The translations under genes were made by a program, and so were the position numbers. A stretch of 64,000 bases of DNA from positions 186,001 to 250,000 of the forward strand of contig CAVYJC010000007.1 of assembly GCA_963768715.1 (NCBI GenBank), given 5' to 3'. Below are positions 28,100 through 37,169 of this stretch, in pieces. The notes below the pieces were generated by a model. The model was not told the DNA's origin, ran no database searches, and saw only the letters and a list, made by a program, of their open reading frames with translations. This DNA comes from DATKEJ01 sp963768715. GTDB taxonomy: Bacteria; Bacteroidota; Rhodothermia; Rhodothermales; DATKEJ01. How positions within the stretch are numbered: position 1 is the first letter of the stretch; each line of letters starts with the position of its first letter.

Positions 28100-30772
28100 A
28101 TGTTCGATCTCGAGAAAGCGATCGCACGCTGGCGGAGAGGCCTCTCACAACGCCGGGCATTCACCGGCGAAGATCTTGATGAATTGGAGGGGCACGTGCG
28201 CGATCACATCGAGGCGCAGCGGGCAGAGGGCGTGTCGGAAAAGGATGCGTTCGCGGCGGCGGTTCGCCGTATTGGCGACTCGACTGCCGTCGTCTCCGAA
28301 TACAGGAAAGTGGCATGGGTGAAAGCCCGCCGGCGCGGCGGATTGGTCAAGGCGCTCGGCGATGAAGCCACGTTGATTGCGAACTATGCGAAGATTGGAT
28401 TTCGCAATCTGGCGCGGCATCGTGCGTACGCCCTTATCAATATGCTCGGACTCGCCGTTGGACTCGCATGCTGCCTCTTGATCACGATGTACGTGCGCTT
28501 CGAGCTCAGCTTCGATCGTCACAACGACAGGGCGGATCGCATTTACCGGGTTTCACGGGAATGGCGGGATGACGGCGGCCGTTCGGTTCTGGCGCTTGCC
28601 CGAATCTCCATGCCAATAGGACCCGCCATGGCGAACGACCTTCCCGACGTCGAGAAGTCCGTGCGCATCTTCCAGGCGGAAGGACCTGTTGCTGTCAACA
28701 AAACCCGCTTTATCGAACAGCGAATCTTCGTTGTCGACTCGACTTATTTCGATGTGTTCACACAGCCGCTGGTTCGAGGTGACGCGCGCCGGGCACTCTC
28801 GGAGCCAAACACGGTGGTGATTACCGAAAGTATCGCGAAGAAGTACTTTGGAGAGGACGATCCGCTCGGCCACTCGGTCAAGCTGTTTGACCAGTTCGAC
28901 CTGATCGTGACCGGCGTGACGTCGTCCCAACCCGCGGCGAGCCATTTCCACCCCGATCTTCTCGTCAGTTTCCGAACGACGGAGGCATGGACAGAGGAAT
29001 CCGAGCGCAGCGAGTGGGGGCAGTACAACAATTACGGCACCTACGTACTGCTCTCGAAAGGCGCCGACGCCGCCGCACTGCAAGCGAAGCTTCCGTCGTT
29101 CTTGCGTGCTCACTACGAGCCCGACAATCATACCGTGGATGGCTTGGTACTGCAGCCGTTGACCAGCATCCATCTGGACTCCCACCTCGACGGCGAATTC
29201 GAGCCGAACGGCAACCGGACCTACGTCATCCTTTTCATCGCCGTAGCCGTGCTCGTCCTCGTTATCGCATGCTTCAACTTTATCAATCTGGCAACGGCCC
29301 GCGCCTCATACCGTGGTAAGGAAGTGGGAATGCGCAAGGTCATGGGTGCAGAGAGACGTCAGCTTGTAACCCAGTTTCTGGGTGAGTCCATCGTTCTGAC
29401 CAGCCTGGCGCTCGTGGCTGCCGTCTTCATCTCATGGCTGGTGATGCCGGCGTTTACACAACTGTCGGGACAGTCGCTGTCATGGTCGCAGTTCGGCCTG
29501 TTGGATGCTCTGGTCGCTGTGGTGTCGGTCATCGTCGTGGTCTCGCTCCTGGCCGGCCTCATCCCTGCCGTCTATCTGTCGAGAGTCCAGCCGAAAGAGG
29601 TGTTTCGCCAGACAATGGGCGGGTCGTGGCGCTCGAAGCTGCGTTCGACGCTCGTCGTTACCCAGTTCGCCGTGTCGATCGTCCTGATCGTCGGTGTCGG
29701 CGTGGTCTTGCGCCAGTTGTCGTACCTGCAGCAGAAGGATCTCGGATTCGACAAGGAGCACCTGGTGGTGCTTCCCATCACTGCCGAGATGCAGGCGGAC
29801 TTCGAGCCGTTCCGAAACCAGCTGGAGTCGTCTCCTTTGATTGAGCATGTGACGGCTTCGAAACTCGTTCCCTCGAAGGCTCTGGTTGATCATGTCGGGG
29901 TCAGCGCCCAGGTTGATGGTGAGATGCGTCACGCCTCGCTCGCGCTCAATCCTGTCGACTACGACTTTCTCGCGACGTACGGCATGGAGCTCACGGCAGG
30001 ACGTTCATTCTCAATGGACCTTGCTAGCGATTCGACCGAGGCGTTCGTTATCAATGAGGCGGCCGTGAGACTTCTGGGTTGGAGCTCCGCCGAGGATGCA
30101 ATCGGTAGGCCGTTCGTTCTCGAGGCCTCGAGCTTCAGGCGACCCGGGGTGGTCACCGGCGTCGTAAAGAATTTCAATTTCGAATCGCTGCGAAACGAGA
30201 TAGCGCCACTTGTTCTCTTCATCATGCCCGAGCGATGGCGTCGGGTGACGGTACGTGTAGCGGCGTCGAGGATTAACGAGGCGCTGGCTTTCCTCGAGCA
30301 ACGGTGGAAGTCCTACCGCCCGGAATTCCCCTTCACCTACTCCTTTGTGAATGAGGATTTCGGTGCGTTATACCAAGCCGATCGGAAGGTCGGAACGCTG
30401 TTCGGGTACTTTTCGATTCTCGCCGTGGTCATCGCTTCTCTCGGCCTGTTGGGTCTCGCCTCATTCGTCATGGATAGGCGGCGCAAAGAAATCGGCGTTC
30501 GAAAGGTCCTGGGCGCGACCGTTGCGAGCGTCGTGCGCATGCTCTCGATGGATTTCCTGCGCCTGATCGGGCTGGCCTTCCTCGTCGCCTGTCCAGTCGC
30601 CTATTTGGTGGCTCGGCGGTGGTTGGAGGGCTTCGCCTATCGTTCTGACATCGAGGTCTGGCTGTTTGCGGCCGCAGGCTTTGCCGTCGCTCTGATCGCG
30701 CTCGCCACGGTGAGCATCCAATCCATTCGCAGTGCTCTGGTGGATCCCGCAGTTTCGCTAAAACACCAATGA
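28100..30772 (+). CDS. FtsX/MacB-type ABC permease with PadR-associated N-terminal domain
   Basis: An 890-residue membrane protein. Residues 1-85 form a soluble helical region (ELEGHVRDHIEAQ, DAFAAAVRRIGD) typical of permeases coupled to PadR. A first membrane segment follows (AYALINMLGLAVGLACCLL), then a MacB periplasmic core domain, three FtsX helices (about residues 375-500, containing RKVMGAERRQLVTQFLGES), a second core domain and a final FtsX block (RKVLGATVASVVRMLS). The ATG at 28100 has an excellent Shine-Dalgarno, AAGGAGG at 28088-28094, five bases away; the TTG at 28082 is rejected. No ATPase gene is adjacent. Substrate unknown. Confidence 0.93.
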   Translation: MFDLEKAIARWRRGLSQRRAFTGEDLDELEGHVRDHIEAQRAEGVSEKDAFAAAVRRIGDSTAVVSEYRKVAWVKARRRGGLVKALGDEATLIANYAKIGFRNLARHRAYALINMLGLAVGLACCLLITMYVRFELSFDRHNDRADRIYRVSREWRDDGGRSVLALARISMPIGPAMANDLPDVEKSVRIFQAEGPVAVNKTRFIEQRIFVVDSTYFDVFTQPLVRGDARRALSEPNTVVITESIAKKYFGEDDPLGHSVKLFDQFDLIVTGVTSSQPAASHFHPDLLVSFRTTEAWTEESERSEWGQYNNYGTYVLLSKGADAAALQAKLPSFLRAHYEPDNHTVDGLVLQPLTSIHLDSHLDGEFEPNGNRTYVILFIAVAVLVLVIACFNFINLATARASYRGKEVGMRKVMGAERRQLVTQFLGESIVLTSLALVAAVFISWLVMPAFTQLSGQSLSWSQFGLLDALVAVVSVIVVVSLLAGLIPAVYLSRVQPKEVFRQTMGGSWRSKLRSTLVVTQFAVSIVLIVGVGVVLRQLSYLQQKDLGFDKEHLVVLPITAEMQADFEPFRNQLESSPLIEHVTASKLVPSKALVDHVGVSAQVDGEMRHASLALNPVDYDFLATYGMELTAGRSFSMDLASDSTEAFVINEAAVRLLGWSSAEDAIGRPFVLEASSFRRPGVVTGVVKNFNFESLRNEIAPLVLFIMPERWRRVTVRVAASRINEALAFLEQRWKSYRPEFPFTYSFVNEDFGALYQADRKVGTLFGYFSILAVVIASLGLLGLASFVMDRRRKEIGVRKVLGATVASVVRMLSMDFLRLIGLAFLVACPVAYLVARRWLEGFAYRSDIEVWLFAAAGFAVALIALATVSIQSIRSALVDPAVSLKHQ

Positions 30773-30819
30773 ATGGAGGATGGAGGATGGAGGATGGAGG
30801 ATGGAGGATGGAGGATGCA
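30771..30819. repeat. Heptamer array (GGATGGA), 7 units
   Basis: GAATGGA, five perfect GGATGGA and GGATGCA. The first unit contains the last two bases of the permease stop codon, so the array begins exactly where the gene ends. Confidence 0.93.
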
Positions 30820-30846
30820 CAATCGCTCACAGATGCCTGGGCCGCA

Positions 30847-30881
30847 ATTTGATTTTTGCATTTTGATATTTGATTTCATCT
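30847..30881. repeat. Heptamer array (ATTTGAT/TTTTGCA), 5 units
   Basis: ATTTGAT, TTTTGCA, TTTTGAT, ATTTGAT, TTCATCT, running into the stop codon of the AGE-epimerase gene on the minus strand. Confidence 0.7.
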
Positions 30882-32066
30882 ACCTAGCCGCTCCAACTCG
30901 AGCATGCACCGGTAGAGCCCTCGCGGCACGTGGAAACAGCCCTTCCACTTTCCTCCCTTGAGCGGAAGCATTACTTCGCCGCGCCGGTTCAAATAACCGT
31001 ACCACTCACCGAACTCCGGGTCCGGAAAATGCGCCCATGAATAGGCGTGGACGCGCTCGAACCACGACCAGCACTCTTCTCGACCGGTGAGCCGGTAGCC
31101 CATGAGCAGCGCAACGAGCGTTTCGAGGTGGACCCACCACAGCTTCTGGTCCCACTCGAGCTCCTGAGGGGGGCGGCCCTGCGCGTCCAGGAAGTAGAAG
31201 ATGCCGTCGAATTCGCCATCCCATCCAAACTCGAGCGTTGCGAGCGTAACGTCGACCGCTTTTGAGATCATTGCCGTATCGCCGGTCCGCTCTGCGATGT
31301 CCATCGCGAACCACATCGCTTCGATGCCGTGACCAGGAATGATGACGCGGCCTTCGAAGCAGTCAACAAGACTTCCGTCCGGTGCGACGTGCTCGTGGAG
31401 GACGCCAAGCTTCGGATCCAGAAACAGTTCGAACACTTCCGCTGCTGTCGACCGACTCGCCTGAACCGCCTCGTCCGAATCCAGCAGCCACGCCAACTCC
31501 GGGGTCAGGTTCGAAAGAATCATCGGCAGAGCGAGACCCGTCAGCGGTCGCGTCCCGGGATGCAGCTTGCTGAAGCGCCCGGACGGATCCGCCCGCCTGG
31601 CCAGAATCCGCGAATACGTTGTTTGCGCGATGGATTTCGACTCATCGTCCGCCGTCGCTTTCGCGAACTCGCTGAAAGCCATCGCCGCGAAACAGTCTGA
31701 AAAGATGTTGTACGGCTCCACGAGCGGCCGGCCGTCGCGGGTCAGCGCGAAATACCAGTCACCGTCACGGTCACGACCGTGTTGGCGCAAGAACCGGGCG
31801 CCGACCTCGGCTGCTTCGATCCACTCGGGACGTTTCTCGACCTCGTTGTAAAGTTTGGAAAGCATCCAGACCTGCCTGCCCTGGAGCCACACAAACTTGT
31901 CCGTGTCGAACACCGTGCCGTCACGATCGAGACAGGTGAAGTAGCCGCCCTGGTCGCCGTCAACGGAGTGACGCAGCCAGAAGGGAATGACATCCTCGAG
32001 CAATGCCGACCTGTAGGTCGCCGCCAACTCAGCGGCCGTTTTCTTGTGTTCGGCTGTTCGCATCAT
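30876..32066 (-). CDS. AGE family epimerase/isomerase (N-acylglucosamine 2-epimerase type)
   Basis: A 396-residue (alpha/alpha)6-barrel enzyme. Signatures include IPFWLRHSVDGDQGGYFTCLDRDG, GRQVWMLSKLYNE, IIPGHGIEAMWFAMD with its catalytic-site histidine, KLWWVHLETLVALL and KGCFHVPRGLYRCMLELE. Members interconvert GlcNAc and ManNAc, or aldose sugars such as cellobiose or mannose. With a sialic-acid operon elsewhere in this window (55.7-59.3 kb), a ManNAc/GlcNAc role is attractive but not shown; the gene is not in that operon. Confidence 0.9.
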   Translation of the reverse strand: MMRTAEHKKTAAELAATYRSALLEDVIPFWLRHSVDGDQGGYFTCLDRDGTVFDTDKFVWLQGRQVWMLSKLYNEVEKRPEWIEAAEVGARFLRQHGRDRDGDWYFALTRDGRPLVEPYNIFSDCFAAMAFSEFAKATADDESKSIAQTTYSRILARRADPSGRFSKLHPGTRPLTGLALPMILSNLTPELAWLLDSDEAVQASRSTAAEVFELFLDPKLGVLHEHVAPDGSLVDCFEGRVIIPGHGIEAMWFAMDIAERTGDTAMISKAVDVTLATLEFGWDGEFDGIFYFLDAQGRPPQELEWDQKLWWVHLETLVALLMGYRLTGREECWSWFERVHAYSWAHFPDPEFGEWYGYLNRRGEVMLPLKGGKWKGCFHVPRGLYRCMLELERLGR

Positions 32067-32102
32067 ATCGTTCTAGTGAAAACCGACGTAAGCCTTTCGT
32101 CC

Positions 32103-32352
32103 GTAACGCCGTCAGGAGGTGGGGGCTGTCTCAAAAGTCTATGAGGCAGGAGTTGGCGGTGGACGTAGCGGTCTCCCCTTGAGGGGAGCCTCGCGAAGCG
32201 AGAGGTGGACAAAGACCGCCTTCCACCCCCCGGCTTCCTCCCGACTGACGTCGGGATCCAGCCTGCCCCCCTCAAGGGGGGACCGTATGTTGTTATGCGT
32301 CTCGTCACTTCCTTCACGGATTTTGAGACGGCTCCTCCCCTGACGCCGTCAC
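32103..32352. mobile_element. Candidate 250-bp foldback element with imperfect terminal inverted repeats
   Basis: The 319-base gap between the betaine permease and the AGE epimerase has no gene. Its ends are inverted repeats: 32103-32136 (begins GTAACGCCGTCAGG, ends GTCTCAAAA) and 32321-32352 (begins TTTTGAGAC, ends CTGACGCCGTCAC), agreeing at roughly three quarters of positions. Nested inside, CTCCCCTTGAGGGGAG (32173-32188) and CCCCCCTCAAGGGGGG (32267-32282) are each self-complementary and also inverted to each other. The whole can form one long hairpin. Likely a non-autonomous MITE-type element or large terminator structure. Confidence 0.55.
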
Positions 32353-32385
32353 ACTTATTGGCATGCAAGGTAAGCGCGTGGGAGG

Positions 32386-33015
32386 TCAGAGTCTCAGGCC
32401 GCGTGGGACGACGAATCGCTCGGCCCAACCGAACGCCGCCTGGGCCACGACCGCGAGGAGAGCGGCTGGAATGGCGCCCTCGAGGATCAACCCGACGTCG
32501 TTAAGCCGAATGCCGGTCAGGATCGGCTGGCCGTAGCCGCCGGCCCCAATCAGAGCCCCCAGTGTGGCGGTACCAATGTTGATGACGGCCGCCGTCTTGA
32601 TGCCTGCGAGGATCATCCCCGAGGCCATCGGCAGCTCGATGTGTCGGAGGCGGAATCCGGCGGACAGCCCAAGCGCCAGCGCTGATTCCCGTACGGGCAG
32701 GGGGATGCCCTGCAAGCCGGCATGCGTGTTCCGGACGATCGGCAGCAAACTGTAGAGGAAGAGGGCAAACATCGCAGGCCCGGCCCCGATTCCCAGCAGC
32801 GGGATCATGAATACAAGCAGGGCGAGGGACGGAATGGTGAAGATCACGCCGACGGTGCCGATAATGAATGCTCCGAGCCGCTCGTGGCGGTATGAGACGA
32901 TGCCGAGCGGCAACGCCACCAGGATCGCTCCAAGAAGCGAAACGATGACCAGGATCAGATGCTCCACGGTTCGGTCCCAGACTCGTTCCGCGACACTCGA
33001 GACCTCAACCTCCAT
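32386..33015 (-). CDS. Glycine betaine/choline-type ABC importer, permease subunit
   Basis: A 209-residue permease with about six membrane segments and the binding-protein-dependent transport motif in LALGLSAGFRLRHIELPMASGMILAGIK. FTIPSLALLVFMIPLLGIG and NIGTATLGALIGAGGYGQPI are typical of the OpuCB/OsmY-type betaine importers. I start at the ATG at 33015, which overlaps the end of the binding-protein gene by 11 bases; the longer frame is antisense-free but not homologous. Third gene of the importer operon, after the ATPase and the binding protein. Confidence 0.9.
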   Translation of the reverse strand: MEVEVSSVAERVWDRTVEHLILVIVSLLGAILVALPLGIVSYRHERLGAFIIGTVGVIFTIPSLALLVFMIPLLGIGAGPAMFALFLYSLLPIVRNTHAGLQGIPLPVRESALALGLSAGFRLRHIELPMASGMILAGIKTAAVINIGTATLGALIGAGGYGQPILTGIRLNDVGLILEGAIPAALLAVVAQAAFGWAERFVVPRGLRL

Positions 33016-33926
33016 GACGTCCAATACCGAGCACGTCGGAGAGGAAGTCTGCCGCGACGACCTCTTCCGGAACTCTGTCAATTTTGGCCCGGGCGTTCAT
33101 GGCCGCCATCCGGCGCTCGGAGATGACGCCTTCCAACTTATGGAGGATCTCCGGCAGCTCGGGATAGCGTTCGATCAGATCGGCGCGGTATAGAATCACC
33201 GCTTTGTAGTCCGGAAAATAATGCCGGTCGTCATCCAAGCGCCACGAGATCGTAGGCCTGAATCTCTGCATCCGTGGTATAGAGATCGATGACGTCGAGC
33301 GCGCCGTCGACCAGACCCCGATAGGCCAGCGAGTGATCCAATCCTCGAACGTCCTTCTGTGGGAGCCGGTACGTTCGCTGGAGACCCGGCCAGCCATCCC
33401 CGCGATCCATGAACTCATTCGAGAATCCGAAGACGAGATCCGGCCTGCCGATCAAGTTCGAAATACTGCGTATGCCAAGGGCTCCTGCCCTGTCTCTGCG
33501 CATCCCCATGGCATACGTGTTGTTGAATCCAAGGGACCGGGTCATCCGCAACCCTCTCGACTCGAGTGCCGCGACAAGCTGGTCGGCATCGGTAATGCCC
33601 TTGTCTGAGAGAATCTCGTTCATGAGGGTTCCGGTGTAGTCCGGATAGATATCAATGTCGCCACTGAGCAGGGCCTCCCAGAGGACGCGGGTGCCGCCCA
33701 GTTCGCGACGGTGTTCGGCAGGTATCGACTCTGTCTGCAGGAGAACAGAAATCATGTCGCCCAGGATGACCGACTCCGTGAACTTTTTCGAGCCTACGAC
33801 CACCGGCTTATCGCTGTGCGATGCATCCTGCGCGGATACTTCTCGATCGGGACGTAATGCGCCGAGCAGGAGAGCAGCCGCCAACACGGCGACGCTTCTC
33901 AGGAATTTTCGGCAGAAACGACTCAT
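33005..33926 (-). CDS. Glycine betaine/choline-type substrate-binding protein (one frameshift)
   Basis: A secreted type II binding protein of the OpuAC/OsmF family: signal peptide at residues 1-32, then VVVGSKKFTESVILGDMISVLL, WEALLSGDIDIYPDYTGTL and DHSLAYRGLVDGALDVIDLYTTDAEI. The frame from 33926 stops at 33231, but homology continues as DDDRHYFPDYKAVILYRADL to the stop at 33005 in another frame; one extra G near 33234 accounts for it. It overlaps the ATPase stop by 4 bases and the permease start by 11. It captures betaine or a similar osmolyte for the importer. Confidence 0.88.
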
Positions 33927-34672
33927 GCGAGCCCCCCATGCGTAAGCTGCTGGGCCGCAATGAATTTCGATACGAAAGGAGTTGTCGGGCGTTTCTCGAA
34001 ATCCGCGAGCGAACCTTCCTGAACGATAGTTCCGGCCTGCATGAGGACGATCCTGTCCGCGAAGAAAGCAGCCTCGGCCAGATCGTGTGTGACCAACAGC
34101 ACGGTTTTGTTCATCCTGCTAAACAGGTCGCGGAGATCGGCTTGAAGCTCGGCGCGAATCATGGGATCGAGTGCACCGAGCGGCTCGTCGAGAAGGAGTA
34201 CCTCGGGATCGACAAAAAGCGCCCGCATCAGGCTGACACGCTGCCGCTGACCTCCTGAAAGCTCGAGCGGAAATCGGTCGAGCAGATCGGCCGGCAGCCG
34301 GACGGCCTCGGCAAGCTCGCGCGACCTCTCGGCCATCCGATCCGATCCCCAGCCCAGGAAACGGGCGAGTACTGTAGCATTATCGCGCGCCGTCATGTGC
34401 GGAAACAGCCCACCCTCCTGAATCACGTAACCCATCCCGTGGCGCAGCCTGTTGACGCTATCCGCGCCGAGACGAACGTCGCCGAAATGGACAACACCCG
34501 CATCCGCGCTGACGATGCCATTGATGATGCGCAGCAGCGTGGATTTCCCGCATCCGCTCGGCCCGATGAGCACAACGGTCTCCCCTGCCCCGACGCTCAG
34601 CGACACGCCGGCAAGCGCCTCCGCATTACCGAAGCGCTTTGAAATTGAGGTGGCGGTGATGACGGGGGACAT
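33923..34672 (-). CDS. Glycine betaine/choline-type ABC importer, ATPase subunit
   Basis: A 249-residue ABC ATPase: Walker A GPSGCGKST, signature LSGGQRQRVSL, Walker B VLLLDEPLGALD and switch histidine in LLVTHDLAEA. First gene of a three-gene operon (ATPase, binding protein, permease) with 4- and 11-base overlaps. It has no C-terminal CBS domains, unlike OpuA/OpuC ATPases that sense ionic strength, so osmotic gating would need another mechanism. The upstream gap holds a heptamer array, which may sit in or near the promoter. Confidence 0.93.
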   Translation of the reverse strand: MSPVITATSISKRFGNAEALAGVSLSVGAGETVVLIGPSGCGKSTLLRIINGIVSADAGVVHFGDVRLGADSVNRLRHGMGYVIQEGGLFPHMTARDNATVLARFLGWGSDRMAERSRELAEAVRLPADLLDRFPLELSGGQRQRVSLMRALFVDPEVLLLDEPLGALDPMIRAELQADLRDLFSRMNKTVLLVTHDLAEAAFFADRIVLMQAGTIVQEGSLADFEKRPTTPFVSKFIAAQQLTHGGLA

Positions 34673-34683
34673 GGGGAATTAAT

Positions 34684-34746
34684 GGCAGACAGCAGACATC
34701 AGACAGCAGATATCAGATATTAACGGCAGATAGTAGACGGCAGACA
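34684..34746. repeat. Heptamer array (AGCAGAC/ATCAGAT-like), 9 units
   Basis: GGCAGAC, AGCAGAC, ATCAGAC, AGCAGAT, ATCAGAT, ATTAACG, GCAGATA, GTAGACG, GCAGACA. It occupies the gap upstream of the betaine ATPase gene. Confidence 0.85.
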
Positions 34747-34768
34747 TTGATCCCTGCCGCAAGCTTGA

Positions 34769-36840
34769 TCAGGGCCGGTCGAGGATGATGAGTTTCGCAG
34801 TTTCGGAATAACGCGGCGTTTGCACACGGCAAAAATAGACACCCGCCGCGAGGTCGTTTCGGTCGAACCGCAAGGTATGCGGACCCGCCGACTGCGACAC
34901 ATTCTGAAGCACGCGCACCAATCGACCGGCTGTGTCATACAGCGTTATGGCGACAAGGCCTTCAGTTTCCGTGTCATACGCAATGTAAGTATTTGTGTAT
35001 ACTGGATTTGGAGCTACGTTGACAGTCCTTGGCGAACGCGGCAGATCGACATCAATCTCCACTGGTATCGGGGGGACTGGCATCCCGATAGCCGTCATAT
35101 GCGGGCCCGCCGGCGCCAAGATATCCCTCGCTTGCTCCGTCCCTCGTCGGCGAAACCCAAAAACTGAACAGTTTGCCCGACTCAAGGATGAATCTCAAAC
35201 TGAATGGAGTTCCCGAAACGGCAGCCAGCGATTCCCCGTCTTCCCAGCGGACCATGAACCTGGTGGAATCGACTTGAAAGGGCAAGCATCGATAGCGATC
35301 GAATCCCGGCACTGGCCGGCCGGATTCGTCCAGTACCTCGACGCGAAGTCGTCCATTGAGCGTTTCGGCATTGACAAAAAGATATCCGTCGGGATAATCG
35401 AACTGAAGAGGGCGAGTCTTCAGGACACCCTCTATGGAGCCGCCGTCGATGGATGCAAAGCCGTCCCGCCGAAGGGTTGCAAAGCCGAGGTAGCCCTGGC
35501 GCTTCAGGGCTCCTTCCCCGGTGAACCAGTTTCTTCTTCCGGAGAAGTAGAATCGAAGCTGCTCGGCGGCGGGTTCGCCGGTAACGATGCATCCCGCACC
35601 GACAGTCTGCACGTTCCCCTCGTTCCAGGTTTCGGGGGTGCCGATGGTGACGAACGGCATCCGGTCGTCTCCGGAAGCTCTGGTCGCATAGAACCCGTCT
35701 CTTGAAAATCCGAGGTACACCTCATTCCGCTTGGGGAAAGCCTCTCCTGTCGTCTGATTCATCCACGCATTCGACGAGAGGATGGTGAGCCCGAAGATCA
35801 TCACCGATTCATATGCAAACCCGTCGACGTTGTAGACCTGGGGAATCGTCAGTTGAGGCCTGCCGGGAGGCCCGGCCTCATCGAGATCCTGACCGTCGGC
35901 TTCCAGCCAGTAACCGCTCTCGTCGAGCATCGACGCCCCCTCAAAAAGGTCGTCGGATTCGAGATATCGCCGCATCCGGTGGTATTGGAGACCTCCGTAC
36001 TCGCGTCTATCCCGGATGTCGCGCAGCGACCATACCCACTTCCCCCTGAAAGGATTGTAAAAGAACGTCGTCCGGTCGCCCGTAGGCGTGTCGGGATTAG
36101 AGGAGTAGTAGGCCGATCGCGCGAAAGGCTGATCGACAGGAGGCCAGTGGATTCCATCGGGGGACGTGTAGAGCCAGTTCCGTTTGTCTTCGAAGGCAAA
36201 GAACGACATTTTGTAACGTCGACTCGGGTCAGGATCCGAAGCGTCGATCCATACCGATCCGCTGTCTCGTTCGCGTGGAATCGACATCACGATGCCATCC
36301 GAACCAACGCGAGTCCACTCGATTCCATCCGGCGATTCCGCCAGCCTGAGCGTGTTCGGCCCGCCCAGATACCACGCCCTGAATTTCTTGAACTCCGTGT
36401 CCCACCACACTCCGTCTGAAAACGGGCAAGCCAGTTGCGTCTGGATCAGCAGGCCGTCGTTGTCGACGCGCATGTGAATCGTCTCGTCTGTCGGCGAGAT
36501 GACGGGATTCCCTTCGAAAGGCTCCGGCTGGTAAAACGTCCTTTTCAGCCCGGGCATCAGTTCGATGAGGAAGTCGTCGACAAACAACTGGCGGCCCGTG
36601 TCGATCCGTATCACGTCAGGCGGGTCGGTGATGTAGTAAGGAAGCTCATCGGTCGACCAGGGCTGCTCGAGAACGGGCGGAAAGGGCGTCGGTGGAACGA
36701 TGCCGTTGTAGAGAACCTCAGAGGATCCGGTCACGCGCCGTGCCCGTGAGGAGGCCTCCCCAGGCTCTGATTGGCACTTTCGCGACGGCAAGTCCGAGCA
36801 GCGAGCGGCTCCCAAGGACTATGAAACGGCGTCTCTGCAA
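34769..36840 (-). CDS. Secreted glycosidase-like propeller protein with Tat signal and T9SS sorting domain (frameshifted)
   Basis: The main frame (36815-35052) encodes a five-blade-propeller-like protein of the GH32/GH43-like type with repeated SPDGIEW/SPDGIHW strands and QLFVDDFLIE near the start, as in many planctomycete and Bacteroidota proteins. One frame off, from TTG at 36840, lies a twin-arginine signal (QRRRFIVLGSRSLLGLAVA). At the other end, after a six-G run (35070-35075 on the plus strand), the next frame encodes NVAPNPVYTNTYIAYDTETEG...LAAGVYFCRVQT, a T9SS type A-like sorting domain, ending at 34769. Two single-base indels would join all three parts. Substrate unknown. Confidence 0.75.
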
Positions 36841-36909
36841 TGATCACGGGTTTGTTGACTTGGAATGTAGCGTTGGGTAGCGCCACGTGCCATGTGCCGG
36901 TTGCGACGT

Positions 36910-36993
36910 ACTTGGTGCTTGGTACTTGGTGCTTGGTACTTGGTACTTGGTACTTGGTACTTGGTACTTTGTACTTGGTGCGAGGTGCGATCG
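36910..36993. repeat. Heptamer array (ACTTGGT/GCTTGGT), 12 units
   Basis: ACTTGGT and GCTTGGT alternate, then ACTTGGT repeats four times, followed by ACTTTGT, ACTTGGT, GCGAGGT, GCGATCG. The rest of the 329-base gap 36841-37169 holds no gene; it has an imperfect palindrome (CAATCATCGGGGATTGATCA, from 36997). Confidence 0.93.
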
Positions 36994-37169
36994 TCAATCA
37001 TCGGGGATTGATCATCGCAGATCGGGCTCAATCATCGATCCCCGATTTATGCCCTGTGGCGAACGAGTGATATCCTTACCTTGCGGCCTCCGGAAAGCAA
37101 TTGGGATGCACCCTCGTCGCGGCGCGTGCGCCAGATTGGATGCACCCTCAAATTGATGATCGAATAAGC

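Noticed and set aside
15690..33240. Programmed ribosomal frameshifting at TTGGA in glnK and the betaine-binding gene
   Set aside because: No slippery heptamer or stimulatory structure is evident, these families are not known to use it, and many other genes carry unrelated indels.
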